Assembly (NCBI GenBank): GCA_934635385.1
Contig: CAKTZI010000010.1
Coordinates: 1-64,000 of the forward strand
Source of the DNA: an uncultured Kiritimatiellota bacterium
Lineage (GTDB): Bacteria > Verrucomicrobiota > Kiritimatiellia > RFP12 > UBA1067
DNA: 64,000 nucleotides
Direction of reading: 5' to 3'
The notes below the pieces were generated by a model that saw nothing but the letters and a program-made list of their open reading frames with translations, did not search any database and was not told where the DNA came from. Each line of letters opens with the position of its first letter. Within the stretch, counting starts at the first letter, position 1. Of this stretch, positions 16,888-25,422 are shown piece after piece. The position numbers and the translations under genes were made by a program.

Positions 16888-19188
16888 TTAGCGAATGATC
16901 AGGGCAAAGCCCACACCCAAAGTCACCGAGCCTAAGCCTTCCACCCAGTCGCAGTCCGAAGCCGTCCATGTGCCGCGCCGGACTTTCTCGCCCGACACGG
17001 TCGCACTGCGGAGAAATGCCGACACACCCGGCGACACAGACAGCCTCGCCCCGCGTGAAAGAGCCGCACGGGTTCCGCTCGCGACCTTACCGTTGCAGTC
17101 GATGCCGAAATCCACGGCATCGAACGACAGGACAGAATCAGGCGGAAGCGACAGTGTGCCGTCCGTCACGAGTCCGAACCGATGGTCGGCCGCATACGCG
17201 ACTTCAAGGCCATCGATCACGACGGATGTCGTGCGTCCGCCTGCGGCAGACGTGAACGCAAGGTAGGCGTTCTCGTTCCCGCAGATTTCCGAGAGGTCTA
17301 CCCCCGTCCACGTGCGAGTAAACACGACAGGCTCAACCTTGTCGTCCTGTTCCTGCGTGAGCGTCAGCGTCACCGTCTTTGCGACCGTATCGCTTTCAAG
17401 CGCAAAGTCAAAGACGCGCGTCAACAGGACGTCCTTGCCGTTCGCATCCTTCTCACCCGCATACGTGTTGAAGTAGATCATCGGGTCCGTGATGTAGCGG
17501 TTATCTGGACTCTTCCTGTCAAAGGCGTCCTCCCATCTGCCGTTTCTCCCGAAGCGGTACTGCCCCATATGATCAGCCATGTTGTAGTTGACGAAGCCAA
17601 TGGCCAAGCTGTTCGTGATCGAGGCGGATGCGTTCGTCGCCGAATAGTAGCCCATGTCACTGCTCACGTTCCATTCGCCGCACGCCGAAAATCCTCGCGG
17701 ATCGTTGTGGAGAACGAGCGCAAAGCCCCATGCGCCCGAACCGGACATCGTCGCTCGGCCGGAAACCCGCATCCGCCCTTCAATCGCGATGGGACGCTTC
17801 CGCGCCGTCAGGGACACGCTGTTTCCTGCCGCACTCCCGACCTTTAGGCCAATCGTGCCATCCGCATTTTGCTGGTAGGGAGAATCCGATGCGGCGGCGA
17901 CAGAATCGCCGTTGGCATTGAAGCGGTCATAATGCCAAAGCCCGTTCGTGGCGTCGGACGGCACCGACACCGTCTCCGGCAGACTTGAAAACGCGATGTC
18001 GCCATCCGACGAGCAGATGCCGAGGTTCAATGCCTGATCGCGGGAATCGAGATTCACGAGCGACACATCCGTCTGTGGCGCCGCGAATCGAACGGCTTTG
18101 GCCAGGCGGTTGGTCGCGAACAGACTGTTCGACGAAACCCTAATTTTCGGCGATGCCGTCGTGACGACAAGCGAATTCAGAAACGTGTCATCCTGCCCGT
18201 CGTCAATCATGAGGTCGGAAACCGTGCCGTACGTCGTGCGTCCGCCCGAATCCGTCGTGAACGCCAGGTACGCCGTGTTGCCCTCGCAGATCTCCGTAAG
18301 GTCCGTGTTCTCCAGCGTACGCGTAAAGGTCACGTTCTCTCCATCCTGCTCCTGCGTGAGCGTCAGCGTCACCGTCTTCGACGAGGTGTCGCTCGCGAGT
18401 ACAAAATCAAACACACGCGTATGGGCGACCTCTGGCGACACCGTCGTATCCGCCGTGTTGAAGAAGATCATCGGGTCTGTCGTCGCCGTCTCCGTCCAGC
18501 TGCCGTTCCGTCCAATCCTGTAGCGGCCAAAGTAGTTCTGCTGGTGGAAATTGACGAAGCCGACGGCAAAGCTCTTCATGATCGGATCGGTCGTCTGGGC
18601 ATAGCACAGCCCCTCGTTGCCGGCCTGAGTCCCCTTCGCCTCGTAGCCACGCGGATCGTTGTGGAGAACAATCGCAAGCCCCCACGCGCCGGCGCCGGAC
18701 AGCGTGACACGCCCGGAGATCGACATCTTGCCGTCCAAGCGCACGGGCACCTTTCGGGACGTGACCGTCGATCCCCAACTTGCATTTGTGCCGACGGCAA
18801 TCGCACCACCGCCAAGATCAAAGGGATCGCCCGTCTCGGTCCGTATTGACTGGGTCTCGTTTCCGACCCGAACCGCCGTCTCGGCCCGATAATACCAGTC
18901 TTCAGGCACTTCCCTCGCGCACACCAGCTCCAGCGAACCGGCCTCGTAGACAAGATCAAGGTCTCGCGCAGTAGTCCTCGTCAGCGCAAGCCGTCCCTCG
19001 CCACGCTTGTGGACGGTCTCGCCCGCAAGCGAAGCAAAGTCCGATGCCGTCGGCCTTACGCACGCTCCGGCAGGGACATCCACAACCCACGTGTCACCCT
19101 CCCTTTCCGCAATTTGCGCAAACAAAAGCGTACACGGAACAAATAGAGCCGTGACAATGCTGACGACCGCCTTTTGACTGTTGAACAT
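16888..19188 (-). CDS. Secreted protein with two L-type lectin-like domains
   Basis: A 766-residue exported protein (signal peptide about 1-25) containing two clearly homologous halves. Each has GAWG(L/F)A(I/L)VLHNDPRG, the legume/L-type lectin calcium-site strand, then RNG(S/R)W, TDPMI(F/Y)FNT and TLTLTQEQD. The halves occupy roughly residues 95-335 and 405-665, joined and capped by beta-rich segments. A concanavalin-fold carbohydrate-binding role is inferred. It is the first gene of the polysaccharide operon, with an AGAGGAG ribosome site and a promoter overlapped by an inverted repeat. The C-terminus ends in a short beta segment rather than a recognisable anchor. Confidence 0.75.
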   Translation of the reverse strand: MFNSQKAVVSIVTALFVPCTLLFAQIAEREGDTWVVDVPAGACVRPTASDFASLAGETVHKRGEGRLALTRTTARDLDLVYEAGSLELVCAREVPEDWYYRAETAVRVGNETQSIRTETGDPFDLGGGAIAVGTNASWGSTVTSRKVPVRLDGKMSISGRVTLSGAGAWGLAIVLHNDPRGYEAKGTQAGNEGLCYAQTTDPIMKSFAVGFVNFHQQNYFGRYRIGRNGSWTETATTDPMIFFNTADTTVSPEVAHTRVFDFVLASDTSSKTVTLTLTQEQDGENVTFTRTLENTDLTEICEGNTAYLAFTTDSGGRTTYGTVSDLMIDDGQDDTFLNSLVVTTASPKIRVSSNSLFATNRLAKAVRFAAPQTDVSLVNLDSRDQALNLGICSSDGDIAFSSLPETVSVPSDATNGLWHYDRFNANGDSVAAASDSPYQQNADGTIGLKVGSAAGNSVSLTARKRPIAIEGRMRVSGRATMSGSGAWGFALVLHNDPRGFSACGEWNVSSDMGYYSATNASASITNSLAIGFVNYNMADHMGQYRFGRNGRWEDAFDRKSPDNRYITDPMIYFNTYAGEKDANGKDVLLTRVFDFALESDTVAKTVTLTLTQEQDDKVEPVVFTRTWTGVDLSEICGNENAYLAFTSAAGGRTTSVVIDGLEVAYAADHRFGLVTDGTLSLPPDSVLSFDAVDFGIDCNGKVASGTRAALSRGARLSVSPGVSAFLRSATVSGEKVRRGTWTASDCDWVEGLGSVTLGVGFALIIR

Positions 19189-19218
19189 ACACTTCTCCTC
19201 TTAGAATTTGAAACCCGC

Positions 19219-19243
19219 CTTCAAAGGCATTTGAAGTATACCA
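19219..19243 (-). promoter_or_regulatory. Promoter and palindromic operator of the lectin/CAZyme operon
   Basis: Minus strand TGGTATACT at 19243-19235 is the extended -10. It overlaps a perfect inverted repeat, CTTCAAA-GGCA-TTTGAAG (19219-19236), spanning the predicted start near 19228. The XylR-like regulator gene ends 70 bases upstream and is a candidate to act here. Three TGTCCG copies at 19271, 19294 and 19315, spaced 23 and 21 bases, are an alternative regulator site. Confidence 0.5.
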
Positions 19244-19311
19244 AATTCGGTCACGCAAAAGAGAACAGTCTGTCCGACGAAAAGCAAACAAATTGTCCGG
19301 CCATCCGAAGC

Positions 19312-20499
19312 CTATGTCCGCCGCGACTTCTCGCGCCACTGCGTGAGCGTGTGTCCCGTTGCCGCCTTGAACACGCGGCGCAGGTCAACCAGAGACGAAA
19401 AGCCGCAGAAGTCGGGCAGGGACGCAAGGTCGTGGTCGCCGCCCCGGATCAGCTCCTTCACCCGCGCAATGCGCCGGCTGCGAATCTCCTCCAGGATCGT
19501 ATGGCCCAAGCACGTGCGGAAACGCTGATGCCCGTAAGAACGCCGACAGCCCATGACCGCGATGACGTCTGCCGACGTGATGCGGTCGGTCGCGTGCCGG
19601 CGGATGAACTCCAGCGCCCGCATGACACGCCCGTCGCAGACGGGAAGGCGCTGCGTCGATGCGCGGCGCACGACCTGCGCGACGCCAAATGTTGCGGCCT
19701 GTCCCCGAACGTCCTCGCCCGCCAGCAGACGATCCAGCGTCTGCGCGGACAGGTAGCCGCACGACTCGAAGTCCTGCTCGACGCTCGTCAGCGTCGGGTC
19801 GCCGCTCTCGCAGATGTCGCGCCGGTTGTCCACGCCCACGAGCGCGATCTCGTCCGGGATGCCGATGCCCTCCGCGAGGCAGATGCTGCGGACGCACTCG
19901 GACACCACGTCGTTCGCGGCGAACACGCCACAGGGTCTCGGCAGAGCCGTCAGCCACGTCCGCAGGGCGCGCATCCGCCGCGCCGCCGTCGTTGCCGGGA
20001 CGGCAAACCGGCTGAACGTCGCGCCGTGGGCTTGCGCCCGCCGCGCGAACGCGTCTCCGCGCCCCACGCTCCACGCGCGACACGGATCGGCGACGAACGG
20101 CACATAGGCGAAATGGACGAGCCCCTGCCGGACAAGCTCGTCGAACGCCGCACCCGCCACGGCTTCCGCATCGCTCGACACGCACGCGAACGGCGCACGA
20201 TCCGCACCAACCGCGTCCGGCGAACTGTCGCAGAACACGACCGGAATCCCGTTCAGTCCAGGCACTTCGGACAGCGTCTCGACCGAAAGCCCCGCGTCCG
20301 CCAGAAGCCCAACCGGACGCCACTGGTCAACAAGCCCGCCCAGGATGTCCCTGTAGTCGATGCGGAGCAGCGTCCAGCCCGCCGCGTCGGCATAGTGCCG
20401 AATGCCCTTCACAAGACGCACGGACGACTCGTCCACCGCAATTCGCAAAACCAGCACGCACGGACGCGCGGCAGTCGTTCCCCGGTGGCGTTTGGCCAT
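19312..20499 (-). CDS. XylR-like transcriptional regulator (LacI-type sensor plus AraC-type DNA-binding domain)
   Basis: A 395-residue protein. Residues about 13-280 form a periplasmic-binding-protein-like sugar sensor (GVFAANDVVSECV and VALVGVDNR motifs). Residues about 285-390 are an AraC-type double helix-turn-helix (ALEFIRRHATDRITSADV and LASLPDFCGFSSLVDLRRVF). XylR-type proteins activate glycan-use operons on sugar binding. It lies directly upstream of the lectin/CAZyme operon in the same direction, so control of that operon is likely. GGAGCAGG precedes the ATG. Confidence 0.88.
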   Translation of the reverse strand: MAKRHRGTTAARPCVLVLRIAVDESSVRLVKGIRHYADAAGWTLLRIDYRDILGGLVDQWRPVGLLADAGLSVETLSEVPGLNGIPVVFCDSSPDAVGADRAPFACVSSDAEAVAGAAFDELVRQGLVHFAYVPFVADPCRAWSVGRGDAFARRAQAHGATFSRFAVPATTAARRMRALRTWLTALPRPCGVFAANDVVSECVRSICLAEGIGIPDEIALVGVDNRRDICESGDPTLTSVEQDFESCGYLSAQTLDRLLAGEDVRGQAATFGVAQVVRRASTQRLPVCDGRVMRALEFIRRHATDRITSADVIAVMGCRRSYGHQRFRTCLGHTILEEIRSRRIARVKELIRGGDHDLASLPDFCGFSSLVDLRRVFKAATGHTLTQWREKSRRT

Positions 20500-20523
20500 G
20501 TGCCTGCTCCTTCCGCAGCCTCT

Positions 20524-21861
20524 TCAGGCGGGGACGCCGACCAGGATCTGCGGGTGCGCTTCGGTGATGCGGATGCGGACAAGCGAGCCGATGGCCGGCG
20601 TGCGCCGCGCGCAGGCGGCGTCGGCCGGCGGCTCCCAGACGACGATGCGGTTGCCTGAGTCGCGTCCCGACAGGCGCGCCTTGTTGCGCTTCGATGGCCC
20701 TTCGACCATGACCTCGCGCACCGTGCCGACGAGCGCGTCGTTGCGGCGCTGTCCGCGAACCTCCTGGTCGGCGAGCAGCACCTGGTCGCGGCGCTCCTTC
20801 TCCGCCGTCGGCACGTCGTCCGGCAGCGCCGCGCTGCGCGTCCCCGGACGCGGCGAATACTTGAAGACGAAGGCGTTGTCGAACCCGGCCTCCTCCATCA
20901 GCGACCGCGTCGCCTCGAAGTCCGCCTCCGTCTCGCCCGGATAGCCGACGATCACGTCCGTCGTCACCGCGAATTCGGGATCGAACGCACGGAGCTTCCG
21001 CACCGCGTCGAGATACTCGGCGCGCGTGTAGTGCCGCCCCATCTCCTTCAGGATGCGGTCGGAGCCGGACTGCACCGGCAGGTGCAGGTGGCGGCAGACC
21101 TTCGGACAGTCCCGGTAGACGGCAATCAGCTCGTCCGTGCAGCCCTTCGGGTGCGCCGAGGTGAAGCGGATGCGCTCCAGCCCGTCGATCTCCTGCAAGG
21201 CGCGCAGGAGGCGCGGGAACGCCTCGCCTTCGTCCGTCTCCCACGCCCAGTTGCGGATGCCGTAGCGGAGGACGCTCTGTCCGAGGAGGCAGACCTCCTT
21301 CACGCCGCGCGCGGCAAGGCTCTTCACCTCGGCGATGACTTCCTTCGCGGGGCGCGAGTACTCGTGACCGCGCACGTCCGGGACGATGCAGTAGCTGCAG
21401 CGGTTGTCGCAGCCGAGCAGCACCGTCACGTAGCTCTGCACGGCGGCGAACGCCCCGGCGCGGCGCGCGTCCAAGTGCGCGTCCAGCCCCTGCGGAACCT
21501 CGTCGTCGCCCAGCTCCAGCGTCGGGTACTGCGCGTCCGCCACGATCTTCGGGATGAGGCCGAAGCGGCGCGGCCCGACGGCGAAGTGCAGCTTCGGGAG
21601 GCGCTTGAAGACGTCCGCCCCCATCCGCTTGACGGCACAGCCCATCAGGCCAACGACCTTGCCCGCCGCCAAGAGGTTCCCGGCCTTGCCGACGGCCTTC
21701 TCCTCGGCCTTCTGGCGGACGGTGCAGCTGTTGATGAGGACGAGTTCGGCCGCGTCCTCCGATGCGACCTCCTCATGGCCCGCCGCGACGAGCATCGCCG
21801 CGACCGCCTCCGAGTCGCGCACGTTCATCTGGCAGCCGTAGGTATGGATGAGAAAACGCAT
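20524..21861 (-). CDS. miaB: tRNA-2-methylthio-N6-dimethylallyladenosine synthase
   Basis: A 445-residue radical-SAM methylthiotransferase. The N-terminal UPF0004 domain starts TYGCQMNVRDSE and has the cluster cysteines in INSCTV and MGCAVKRMG. The radical-SAM CxxxCxxC is in GCDNRCSYCIVP, and a C-terminal TRAM domain carries RNKARLSGRDSGNRIVV. It modifies A37 of tRNAs reading UNN codons. Twenty-four bases separate it from the regulator gene downstream. Confidence 0.93.
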   Translation of the reverse strand: MRFLIHTYGCQMNVRDSEAVAAMLVAAGHEEVASEDAAELVLINSCTVRQKAEEKAVGKAGNLLAAGKVVGLMGCAVKRMGADVFKRLPKLHFAVGPRRFGLIPKIVADAQYPTLELGDDEVPQGLDAHLDARRAGAFAAVQSYVTVLLGCDNRCSYCIVPDVRGHEYSRPAKEVIAEVKSLAARGVKEVCLLGQSVLRYGIRNWAWETDEGEAFPRLLRALQEIDGLERIRFTSAHPKGCTDELIAVYRDCPKVCRHLHLPVQSGSDRILKEMGRHYTRAEYLDAVRKLRAFDPEFAVTTDVIVGYPGETEADFEATRSLMEEAGFDNAFVFKYSPRPGTRSAALPDDVPTAEKERRDQVLLADQEVRGQRRNDALVGTVREVMVEGPSKRNKARLSGRDSGNRIVVWEPPADAACARRTPAIGSLVRIRITEAHPQILVGVPA

Positions 21862-21876
21862 GACGTACCTCTTCAG

Positions 21877-23871
21877 TCAAAGTTCTTTTTCAAGGGATTC
21901 GAGTTCCGTCGCCGCCTCTTCCCAGTCAGCCGTGTAGCGGTCGATCTCGAACTGGAGCGTCCGCACCTTCCGGTTCGCCTCGGCGAAGTCGGTCGTCGGC
22001 TTCGGGTTGAAGAGTTCGGCGGACGCCTCGTCGAGAGCCTTCTGCAGCTCGTCGATCTTCTGCTCCGCCGTCGCCACGCGCTTCTTCAGCTCGCGCAGCT
22101 TCGGTGCGATCTTCGCCCGCTCCGCCGCGCGCTGCTTTCGCAAGTCCTTCTGAGAAAGCCGAGGCGCTTGTCCTTTCGGTCGTTCCGGTACCTGATTGCG
22201 CGAACCCCCATTGGCGGATTCCGCCACTCGATTATTCGGCAATTCGACTATTCGATTATTTCTCTCACGCTCCGCCTTCTTCTCGCAATAGTAGTCGTAG
22301 CCGCCCGGATACTGGCGGATGCCCTCGCGCGTGATCTCCAGGATGCTCGTCGCAACGGCCCGCACAAAGTCGATGTCGTGCGAGACGAGGAGAATCGTCC
22401 CCGCGTACTTCTGGAGCGCGTCCTGCAGCAGGCGGCGTCCGTCAAGGTCGAGGTGCGTCGTCGGCTCGTCGAGCAGCAGGAAGTTTGGCGCCGTCAGGAA
22501 CAGCCGCAGGAACGCGAGGCGGATCTTCTCGCCGCCCGACAGGACGCCCGCCGGCTTCTCGACGTCGTTCTCGTCGAAGCCGAACGCGCCAAGCTGGTTG
22601 CGGAAGACCTTCTCCGGCCCGCCGCCGTGCGCGTCCCAGGCGTTTTTCGCGTTGCGGTAGACGGTGAGGTCGGGCGGGATCGTCTCGGCGAACTCCTGCG
22701 AGAGGTAGCCCGGCACGACGTTGTGCCCCAGCACGGCCTTGCCCTCCGTCGGCTGCCGCGTCCCGGCGATGATGCGCATCAGCGTCGTCTTGCCGAGGCC
22801 GTTGTAGCCGATCAGCGCGACCTTGTCGCCGCGCGTAATGTTGAATTCGAGTCCCGAAAAGACCTTCTTCACGCCGTCGTAGCTGAAGCCGAGGTTTTCG
22901 CAGCGGAACATCTCGATGCCGCTCGGCGGCGGCTCCGCGAGCCGCAGGCGCCCGGAGTTCGTGTAGCGCTTCGGCAGCACGATCCGCGCCTCGTCGATCT
23001 TGTCGATGAGCTTCTGCCGCGACTGGGCCTGCGCGGCCTTCGTCGCCTGCGCACGGAAACGGTCGACGAACCGCTGCAGCTGCTCGCGGTGGTGATCCTG
23101 GTTCTCCTTCGCGGCCTTCAGGTGCTCGTAGCGCACCTCGCGCTCGGTCAGGTACCAGTCGAGGTTGCCCTCGTAGCGCGTCGCCGTGCCCGCATCGACC
23201 TCGACGATGATGTTCGTCAGCGTCCGCAGGAGGTAGCGGTCGTGCGAGATCAGCATGAGCGTGCCGTCGTACGCCTTCAGGAACTTCTGCAGCCAATCGA
23301 CGGCGGGGAGGTCGAGGTAGTTCGACGGCTCGTCGAGGAGCAGCAGGTCGGGCTTCGACGCGAGGACGCGCGAGAGCTCCGCGCGCATGCGCCACCCGCC
23401 GGAGAACGACTTGAACGGCTTCGCGAACTCCTCCGTCGTGAAACCGAGGCCGCCGAGCGCGATCTTGACGCGCGTCTCGATGTCGTAGCCGCCGAGATGC
23501 TCGAACTTCGTCTGCAGCTCGCCGTACCGCCGCATCTTCACGGGATCCGCCAGGTCGGCCTCCAGCTCCGCCATCTCGGCCTCCATCTCGCTCAGGCCGG
23601 GAATGCCCCTGAGCGCGTAGTCCAAGAGCGTCTCCTCCGGCGTGTCCGGCGCGGGATTCTGCCGCGTGAAGCCGATGCGCGGATTCGACTCGATGACAAG
23701 CTCGCCCGTGTCCGTCGACATTTCGCCGAGGATGATCTTGAAGAGCGTCGACTTGCCCGAGCCGTTCGGGCCGACGACGCCGATGCGGTCGCCCTTGTTG
23801 ACGCGAAACGTGACGTCCGAGAGGACGTCCTGATGTCCGTAATGGACGGATATTCCCTTGAAGTCGAGCAT
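21877..23871 (-). CDS. ABC-F family ATPase (Uup/EttA-like)
   Basis: A 664-residue soluble protein with two ABC ATPase domains. Walker A motifs are GPNGSGKST and GYNGLGKTT, and signatures are FSGGWRMRAELSRV and LSGGEKIRLAFLRL. A charged linker joins the domains, and a C-terminal coiled coil of Uup type (AAERAKIAPKLRELKKRV and on) is present. ABC-F proteins act on the ribosome or in DNA metabolism, not in transport. The ATG at 23871 begins the usual MLDFKGISV; a GTG 18 bases upstream is possible. An octamer-repeat insert encodes residues about 537-553 just before the coiled coil. Confidence 0.9.
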   Translation of the reverse strand: MLDFKGISVHYGHQDVLSDVTFRVNKGDRIGVVGPNGSGKSTLFKIILGEMSTDTGELVIESNPRIGFTRQNPAPDTPEETLLDYALRGIPGLSEMEAEMAELEADLADPVKMRRYGELQTKFEHLGGYDIETRVKIALGGLGFTTEEFAKPFKSFSGGWRMRAELSRVLASKPDLLLLDEPSNYLDLPAVDWLQKFLKAYDGTLMLISHDRYLLRTLTNIIVEVDAGTATRYEGNLDWYLTEREVRYEHLKAAKENQDHHREQLQRFVDRFRAQATKAAQAQSRQKLIDKIDEARIVLPKRYTNSGRLRLAEPPPSGIEMFRCENLGFSYDGVKKVFSGLEFNITRGDKVALIGYNGLGKTTLMRIIAGTRQPTEGKAVLGHNVVPGYLSQEFAETIPPDLTVYRNAKNAWDAHGGGPEKVFRNQLGAFGFDENDVEKPAGVLSGGEKIRLAFLRLFLTAPNFLLLDEPTTHLDLDGRRLLQDALQKYAGTILLVSHDIDFVRAVATSILEITREGIRQYPGGYDYYCEKKAERERNNRIVELPNNRVAESANGGSRNQVPERPKGQAPRLSQKDLRKQRAAERAKIAPKLRELKKRVATAEQKIDELQKALDEASAELFNPKPTTDFAEANRKVRTLQFEIDRYTADWEEAATELESLEKEL
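22211..22260. repeat. Palindrome plus four octamers inserted in the ABC-F gene
   Basis: TGGCGGA-T-TCCGCCA (22212-22226) is a perfect 7-bp-arm palindrome. It is followed by four tandem 8-base units from 22229 to 22260: CGATTATT, CGGCAATT, CGACTATT and CGATTATT. They are read in frame as RNNRIVELPNNRVAE. The same octamer family is in the MFS gene (1334-1375), in opposite orientation to coding. Confidence 0.7.
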
Positions 23872-23920
23872 GGCCAAGGGGCCCGCCACGCGAGGCGTCG
23901 GGTCCAGAACAGGCGTTCCT

Positions 23921-25354
23921 TTACTTCTTCAGCCAAAGCTCGATGACGGGAATCTCGACGTTCGGCTTCTTCATCGGCAGCACGATGTTGTCGCGTCGGC
24001 CGAGGTCGCCGCCCTGCGAATGCTGGATCGCCGCGCCCTTGCGGATCGTCAGCTCCGAGCCGTCATGCAGGAACTGCGCATATTCCACCTTGTCCGCGAA
24101 GTCGAACGGCAGCGCGCCCATCGGGTAGTTGACGAGGTGGATGTAGAGCCGATTCGTCTCGGGGTTGTAGGTGAGGAGCGAATCGACCGGCGTCTTGAAC
24201 GCGGCCGGCGCGGCCGTGCAGCCGTAGATCGAGCGGCTGTTGAAATGCATCCAGTCGCCAATCGCGTCGAGGCGGTCACAGGCCCGGTAGTCGAACTCGC
24301 CGCGCCCCGTCGGCCCGACGTTGAGGATGAGGTTGCCGCCGAACGCAACCGAGTTGACCAGCAGCTCGATGAGCTGGTGCGGACTCTTCCACGTCTCCTC
24401 GTCGCGGTAGTAGCCCCACGAGCCGGAGAACGTCTGGCACGTCTCCCACGGCGCGTTCTTGCCGTCCACCTGCGGCCACTGGGTGACGCGGCACTGCTCC
24501 GGCGTCACGAAGTCCCAGCCGTCCTCGGTGTCCATGAGGTCGAGGCGGCTGTCGACGAGGATGCCGGGCTGGAGCGAGCGCGTGAGCTTCATCAGCTCGA
24601 CCGACTCCCAGTGCTTCCAGTTCTTGCCGTACTTTGACTTGACCGTGTAGTCGTACCAGATGATGTCGATCTTCCCGTAGTTCGTCAGCAGCTCCTTCAC
24701 CTGCGCGTACATGTAGGCGCGGTAGCGGCTCCAGTCCTTGCCGGCGTTGAGCTTCTCGTAGATCTCGTCCGTGAACCTGTCGTCCGCCGGACGAAGCGGA
24801 TGCGTCTGGTCGATGAGGTAGTCGGGATGATGCCAGTCCTTGATCGAGAAATAGAGGCCGACCTTGAGCCCTTCCGCCCGCGCCGCCGCGACGTACTCGC
24901 GCACGAGGTCGCGCCCGAACGGGGTCTTCGTGATCTTGTAGTCGGTCGTCTGCGTGTCCCAGAGGCAGAAACCCTCATGGTGCTTCGCGGTCAGCACCAT
25001 GTATTTCATGCCGGCCTTCTTCGCGCGGCGCGCCCAGTCCTTCGCGTCGAAGAGGTCGGGGTCGAAGCGCGGCATATACCGCTTCTCGTAGGCATCGGGG
25101 GCGATGCGCTCGATCGACTGCACCCACTCGTGCCGCCCCAGCGCGGAATAGAGCCCGAAGTGGATGAACATGCCGAAGCGGTCATGCGTCCACCACGCGC
25201 GGCGGGCGTCGCGCTGCTCGGCCGTCTCGCCGAAGATGCTCTTGGGGGGCGTCGGGCGGTCCTTGAGCGCGTCAAAGGCCGAGGCCGGGAGGATGGTCGC
25301 GGCCAGCGCCGCCGTCAGGATCGAGGTCTTCTTCATTGTCTGTGTCGCTTTCAT
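23921..25354 (-). CDS. Secreted alpha-L-fucosidase, GH29
   Basis: A 477-residue GH29 enzyme with a signal peptide. It has the diagnostic WWTHDRFGMFIHFGLYS near the N-terminus, KHHEGFCLWDT, and the nucleophile strand GKIDIIWYDYT. A beta-sandwich tail follows. It releases terminal alpha-L-fucose from host or plant glycans. The frame is open far upstream into mutS, but the ATG at 25354 follows a TATACT box by 15 bases and starts the signal peptide; an ATG at 25336 is an alternative. Neither has a good Shine-Dalgarno. Confidence 0.9.
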   Translation of the reverse strand: MKATQTMKKTSILTAALAATILPASAFDALKDRPTPPKSIFGETAEQRDARRAWWTHDRFGMFIHFGLYSALGRHEWVQSIERIAPDAYEKRYMPRFDPDLFDAKDWARRAKKAGMKYMVLTAKHHEGFCLWDTQTTDYKITKTPFGRDLVREYVAAARAEGLKVGLYFSIKDWHHPDYLIDQTHPLRPADDRFTDEIYEKLNAGKDWSRYRAYMYAQVKELLTNYGKIDIIWYDYTVKSKYGKNWKHWESVELMKLTRSLQPGILVDSRLDLMDTEDGWDFVTPEQCRVTQWPQVDGKNAPWETCQTFSGSWGYYRDEETWKSPHQLIELLVNSVAFGGNLILNVGPTGRGEFDYRACDRLDAIGDWMHFNSRSIYGCTAAPAAFKTPVDSLLTYNPETNRLYIHLVNYPMGALPFDFADKVEYAQFLHDGSELTIRKGAAIQHSQGGDLGRRDNIVLPMKKPNVEIPVIELWLKK

Positions 25355-25369
25355 GTTTTCGTTTCGTGT

Positions 25370-25378
25370 AGTATAGCC
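25370..25378 (-). promoter_or_regulatory. Promoter of the GH29 fucosidase gene
   Basis: Minus strand GGCTATACT. The predicted start near 25363 leaves about 9 bases of leader. The TG extension found at most other promoters here is replaced by GG. Confidence 0.45.
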
Positions 25379-25422
25379 TAAACCAAAGGCCCAAATCAAG
25401 TGCCGCACGGGAATGCGCGCCA

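Noticed and set aside
21031..23946. 971-codon plus-strand open frame
   Set aside because: Antisense to miaB and the ABC-F gene, with low-complexity Arg/Glu/Leu composition and no motif.
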